From the NCBI GenBank assembly GCA_946222055.1, contig CAMIEW010000025.1, positions 1 through 8,190 of the forward strand: a stretch of 8,190 nucleotides of DNA. The letters are read 5' to 3'. A program made the translations under genes and the position numbers. Source of the stretch: an uncultured Porphyromonas sp. (GTDB lineage Bacteria; Bacteroidota; Bacteroidia; Bacteroidales; Porphyromonadaceae). The notes beneath the pieces were generated by a model. It saw only the letters and a list, made by a program, of their open reading frames with translations, made no database searches and was not told the DNA's origin. This document shows positions 7,221 through 8,190 of this stretch, piece by piece (position 1 is the first letter of the stretch; each line of letters begins with the position of its first letter).

Positions 7221-7793
7221 TTACTTGCCGACCACCACTTTAGGATGGCGGATCACCTTGTCATTGAGCACGTAGCCCTTGAGGACGCAGTCGATGATCT
7301 TCCCCTTCTGCTCCTCCGTGCCGTCGCTCATGGCGACAGCCTCATGCAGCTCGGGGTCAAAGTCGACGCCCTGTACCTCCATCTCATGCACGCCCTCGGA
7401 GCGGAGGGCGCTGATAAACTTATCCCTCACCAGTAGGACACCCTCCTTCACCGCATCGACGTCGGCCGCCTGGTCCATGCTCTCGACGGCGCGATCGAAG
7501 TCGTCCAGCACGTCGAGCATCGTCACCACGGTGCGCTCTGCGCCATACTTCATCAGATCGGACTTCTCGCGAAGAGTGCGCTTCTTGTAGTTGTCAAACT
7601 CCGCCCTCAGCCGCAGATAGCTGTCCTGCAACTCGGCGTACTTGTCGAGCAGGTCGTCCACCTTGGACTCCTCCTCTCCCTTGGGCTCGGGAGCAGCCAT
7701 TTCCTCGTCGGTTGTAGGGGTCTCCTGCTGCTCTACCTGCTCCACCGGATCCTCATGGTGGGGGTCTTTCTTATGCTTCTTATTCTCCTTCAT
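7221..7793 (-). CDS. grpE: Nucleotide exchange factor GrpE
   Basis: A complete 190-residue dimeric exchange factor that releases ADP from DnaK and works with DnaJ. Residues 1-45 are charged, rich in Lys, His and Glu and likely disordered. A long helix forms the dimer coiled coil (about 46-85, including [15 protein letters not shown]). The four-helix bundle region follows (LDDFDRAVE). The C-terminal beta domain has the family signature from about 144 on: [28 protein letters not shown]. The length is typical (about 180-200). It is the first gene of grpE-dnaJ, and the 108-bp gap to dut holds a large hairpin. No exact TAnnTTTG box is found in that gap, so its promoter is unclear. Confidence 0.97.
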   Translation of the reverse strand: MKENKKHKKDPHHEDPVEQVEQQETPTTDEEMAAPEPKGEEESKVDDLLDKYAELQDSYLRLRAEFDNYKKRTLREKSDLMKYGAERTVVTMLDVLDDFDRAVESMDQAADVDAVKEGVLLVRDKFISALRSEGVHEMEVQGVDFDPELHEAVAMSDGTEEQKGKIIDCVLKGYVLNDKVIRHPKVVVGK

Positions 7794-7838
7794 ATCTCGA
7801 TAAAATACTATTGTCTCTTACGTGACCGCACACAAGAG

Positions 7839-7884
7839 GGGCGGTCGGCATCCTTGGGTATGCAAAAAGGATACCAGACCGCCC
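7839..7884. terminator. Long hairpin between dut and grpE, possible dut terminator
   Basis: GGGCGGTC 7839-7846 pairs with GACCGCCC 7877-7884. The stem continues through GG/CC and ATCCTT 7850-7855 with AAGGAT 7867-7872, interrupted by a single mismatch and a bulged base, around an 11-base loop. On the minus strand it lies 17 nt after the dut stop, but only CTCTTGTG follows, a poor U tract. It may therefore be a weak terminator, an mRNA-stabilising end or a regulatory leader element of grpE. Confidence 0.5.
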
Positions 7885-7901
7885 GACTATCTCCTACGCT
7901 G

Positions 7902-8190
7902 TCAGTTGCGACCGGTGTGACCGAAGCCGCCCTCGCCCCTGTCAGTATCGTCCAGCTGCTCAGCCTCGACCCACTCCACCTGCTCGTAGCGCGCGAGGAC
8001 CATCTGGCAGATCCGCTCTCCCGGCTCTATGGTAAAGGGCTCACGGGAGAGGTTGATCAGCGCCACACGGATCTCTCCGCGGTAGTCGCTGTCGATGGTG
8101 CCGGGGGTATTGAGCACCGTGATGCCGTGCTTCATCGCAAGTCCGCTGCGGGGTACGAGGTGCAGATACGCCCCCGCAGCGGACTTGCGA
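7902..8190 (-). CDS. dut: Deoxyuridine 5'-triphosphate nucleotidohydrolase, 5' truncated by window edge
   Basis: The last 95 residues of a trimeric dUTPase, which hydrolyses dUTP to dUMP and pyrophosphate, keeping uracil out of DNA and feeding dTMP synthesis. Four of the five family motifs are present in order: [11 protein letters not shown] (motif 2), [13 protein letters not shown] with the catalytic Asp (motif 3), EPGERICQM (motif 4) and the C-terminal [11 protein letters not shown] that closes over the substrate (motif 5). Motif 1 and the N-terminus lie beyond the right edge. The ATG at 8135 is internal (inside motif 2) and not a start. The first six residues read at the edge (RKSAAG) look unlike a dUTPase and are encoded by one arm of a perfect inverted repeat, so that edge may be an assembly error. 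The gene precedes grpE on the same strand. Confidence 0.93.
   Translation of the reverse strand, partial: RKSAAGAYLHLVPRSGLAMKHGITVLNTPGTIDSDYRGEIRVALINLSREPFTIEPGERICQMVLARYEQVEWVEAEQLDDTDRGEGGFGHTGRN
8135..8190. repeat. Perfect 19-bp inverted repeat at the right edge, inside dut
   Basis: TCGCAAGTCCGCTGCGGGG at 8135-8153 is exactly reverse-complemented at 8172-8190, with an 18-base spacer. The inner arm encodes the conserved PRSGLA of motif 2 of dUTPase; the outer arm is its reverse complement and ends exactly at the window edge, so the repeat may continue beyond. This looks like a fold-back join at a contig end, but a true repeat cannot be excluded. Confidence 0.8.

Overview
The window reads as chromosomal housekeeping DNA from a GC-rich member of the Bacteroidales, most likely Porphyromonas or a close relative. 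Three things point there: four exact matches to the Bacteroidetes primary-sigma -7 box (TAnnTTTG), the lack of clear Shine-Dalgarno sequences before most genes, and the Bacteroidetes character of the DUF349, PabB/PabC, PGK and GrpE/DnaJ proteins. The species cannot be fixed from the sequence alone.

Layout, left to right. Positions 1-261 hold the 3' end of an unrecognised plus-strand gene. Positions 262-702 contain no convincing protein gene. They hold a perfect TATATTTG promoter box followed by about 225 nt with several hairpins and two long-range closing helices, which I read as a structured non-coding RNA of unidentified family, and then a strong bidirectional terminator. On the minus strand, 703-2835 encodes a 710-residue protein with five DUF349 repeats, an acidic N-terminus and an Arg/Gly/Asn-rich linker. 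Upstream of it, also on the minus strand, are overlapping pabC and pabB (2918-4542), for the p-aminobenzoate branch of folate synthesis. pgk (4666-5928, plus) is divergent from pabB, and the 120 bp between them carry a promoter box for each. A second strong bidirectional terminator separates pgk from the convergent genes dnaJ (6052-7215) and grpE (7221-7793), a two-gene co-chaperone operon. Upstream of grpE are a long hairpin and the 3' two-thirds of dut (7902 to the window end).

Functionally this is core metabolism and proteostasis: glycolysis (PGK), folate precursor synthesis (PabB/PabC), Hsp70 co-chaperones (GrpE/DnaJ) and nucleotide-pool sanitation (dUTPase). There are no insertion sequences, phage genes, CRISPR arrays or tRNA/rRNA genes. 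I found no convincing novel multi-gene system. The items most worth a second look are the putative structured RNA at about 376-600, two -7 boxes that sit 3-4 nt before start codons (suggesting leaderless mRNAs), the hairpin with a competing third arm before grpE, and a perfect 19-bp inverted repeat inside dut that runs exactly to the right edge and may be an assembly fold-back.
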